Positions 54,582-54,825 of a stretch of 54,825 nucleotides of DNA are shown piece after piece. Position numbers and translations under genes: made by a program. The stretch spans positions 1-54,825 of the forward strand of contig JABWBO010000018.1 of assembly GCA_013360465.1 (NCBI GenBank), written 5' to 3'. The notes beneath the pieces are model-generated. The model was not told the origin of the DNA and made no database searches. It was given only the letters and a program-made list of their open reading frames with translations. This stretch comes from Anaerolineae bacterium. GTDB lineage: Bacteria; Chloroflexota; Anaerolineae; Aggregatilineales; Phototrophicaceae. The number at the start of each line of letters is the position of its first letter. Position 1 is the stretch's first letter.

Positions 54582-54825
54582 GATCGCCGTCGCCACCGAC
54601 CTGACCGAAGAGGGACTCAACCTGCTGCGCGGCGAGGGCGACCTGCGCGTCGCCGCCGTCCGTCCGGCCCGCCGCGAGGTGAGCGCCGCTTTGACGACGG
54701 CGCACGCCCTGATCGCCCGCGACGACCTGAGCATTGATGCGGCGCTGCTGGCGGATGCGCCGCGCCTGCGCGTGATCGGGCGGGTGGGGGCGAGCCTGAA
54801 CGGCATCGACATCGACGCCGCCTCG
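54568..54825 (+). CDS. serA: D-3-phosphoglycerate dehydrogenase, N-terminal part (gene continues past window)
   Basis: The 86 visible residues match the start of 2-hydroxyacid dehydrogenases of the SerA type: EIAVATDLTEEGLNLLRGEG, LIARDDLSIDAALLADAP, LRVIGRVGASLNGIDIDAA. The enzyme oxidises 3-phosphoglycerate, the first step of serine synthesis. TTG start, with GGAGGAG 7 nt upstream, overlapping the previous gene by 14 nt. The catalytic and NAD-binding parts lie outside the window. Confidence 0.85.
   Translation, partial: MPLFEIAVATDLTEEGLNLLRGEGDLRVAAVRPARREVSAALTTAHALIARDDLSIDAALLADAPRLRVIGRVGASLNGIDIDAAS

Overview
The window is GC-rich bacterial DNA with short intergenic gaps, many 4-nt start/stop overlaps, and sigma-70-like TATAAT or TACAAT boxes at most transcription units. 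No rRNA, tRNA or CRISPR was seen. Three Uma2-family genes, secreted proteins with Thr/Pro linkers, carboxypeptidase-regulatory and SdrD-type repeats and C-terminal dockerins, and a lack of typical proteobacterial operons suggest a Chloroflexota (Anaerolineae-like) chromosome. That placement is an inference from gene content, not a measured phylogeny.

Layout. 1-5.5 kb: tail of an unknown protein, an iron-sulfur L-serine dehydratase, and an ABC export operon (ATPase plus two permeases). 5.6-13 kb: a stand-alone receiver protein with a clear terminator, an Asp/Glu racemase, a divergent Uma2 / glycosyltransferase-like pair, a small mobile repeat, a second Uma2, XdhC, a tail-anchored ATPase and a UPF0200-like kinase. 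13.0-15.1 kb: a Septu-like (PtuA ATPase / PtuB HNH) defence cassette between two perfect 48-bp direct repeats. The repeats carry the convergent gene ends of the two flanking host genes, so the cassette looks inserted exactly at a gene-end junction. 15.2-24.5 kb: a membrane protein, a flippase, an MFS exporter, an FHA / Ig-like / TM / SH3 protein with an alpha/beta hydrolase and a protein-repair methyltransferase, another methyltransferase, a second mobile repeat copy and a small secreted protein.

24.6-42.6 kb is a surface-protein region: a large unidentified protein, four secreted proteins ending in dockerin domains (three share a longer beta-module plus dockerin C-terminus), an S9 peptidase, a rhodanese, a DUF4432 aldose-epimerase-like protein and a VIT-vWA protein. 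No cohesin was recognised. 42.6-45 kb is a TetR / ABC-2 drug-export operon whose promoter lies between two palindromes. 45-52.9 kb holds a decarboxylating dehydrogenase, a small DUF1232-like protein, the third Uma2, a three-gene acyl-CoA carboxylase operon (carboxyltransferase, biotin carboxylase, biotin carrier) and an acyl-CoA synthetase. 53-54.8 kb is a serine-synthesis operon (phosphoserine phosphatase, HAD hydrolase, start of phosphoglycerate dehydrogenase).

Serine breakdown at one end and serine synthesis at the other, with acyl-CoA activation and carboxylation between, suggest ordinary heterotrophic metabolism. The surface and export genes point to a secretion-rich cell envelope. The most noteworthy items are the repeat-flanked Septu-like cassette, the shared beta-module/dockerin tail, and the miniature inverted-repeat elements.
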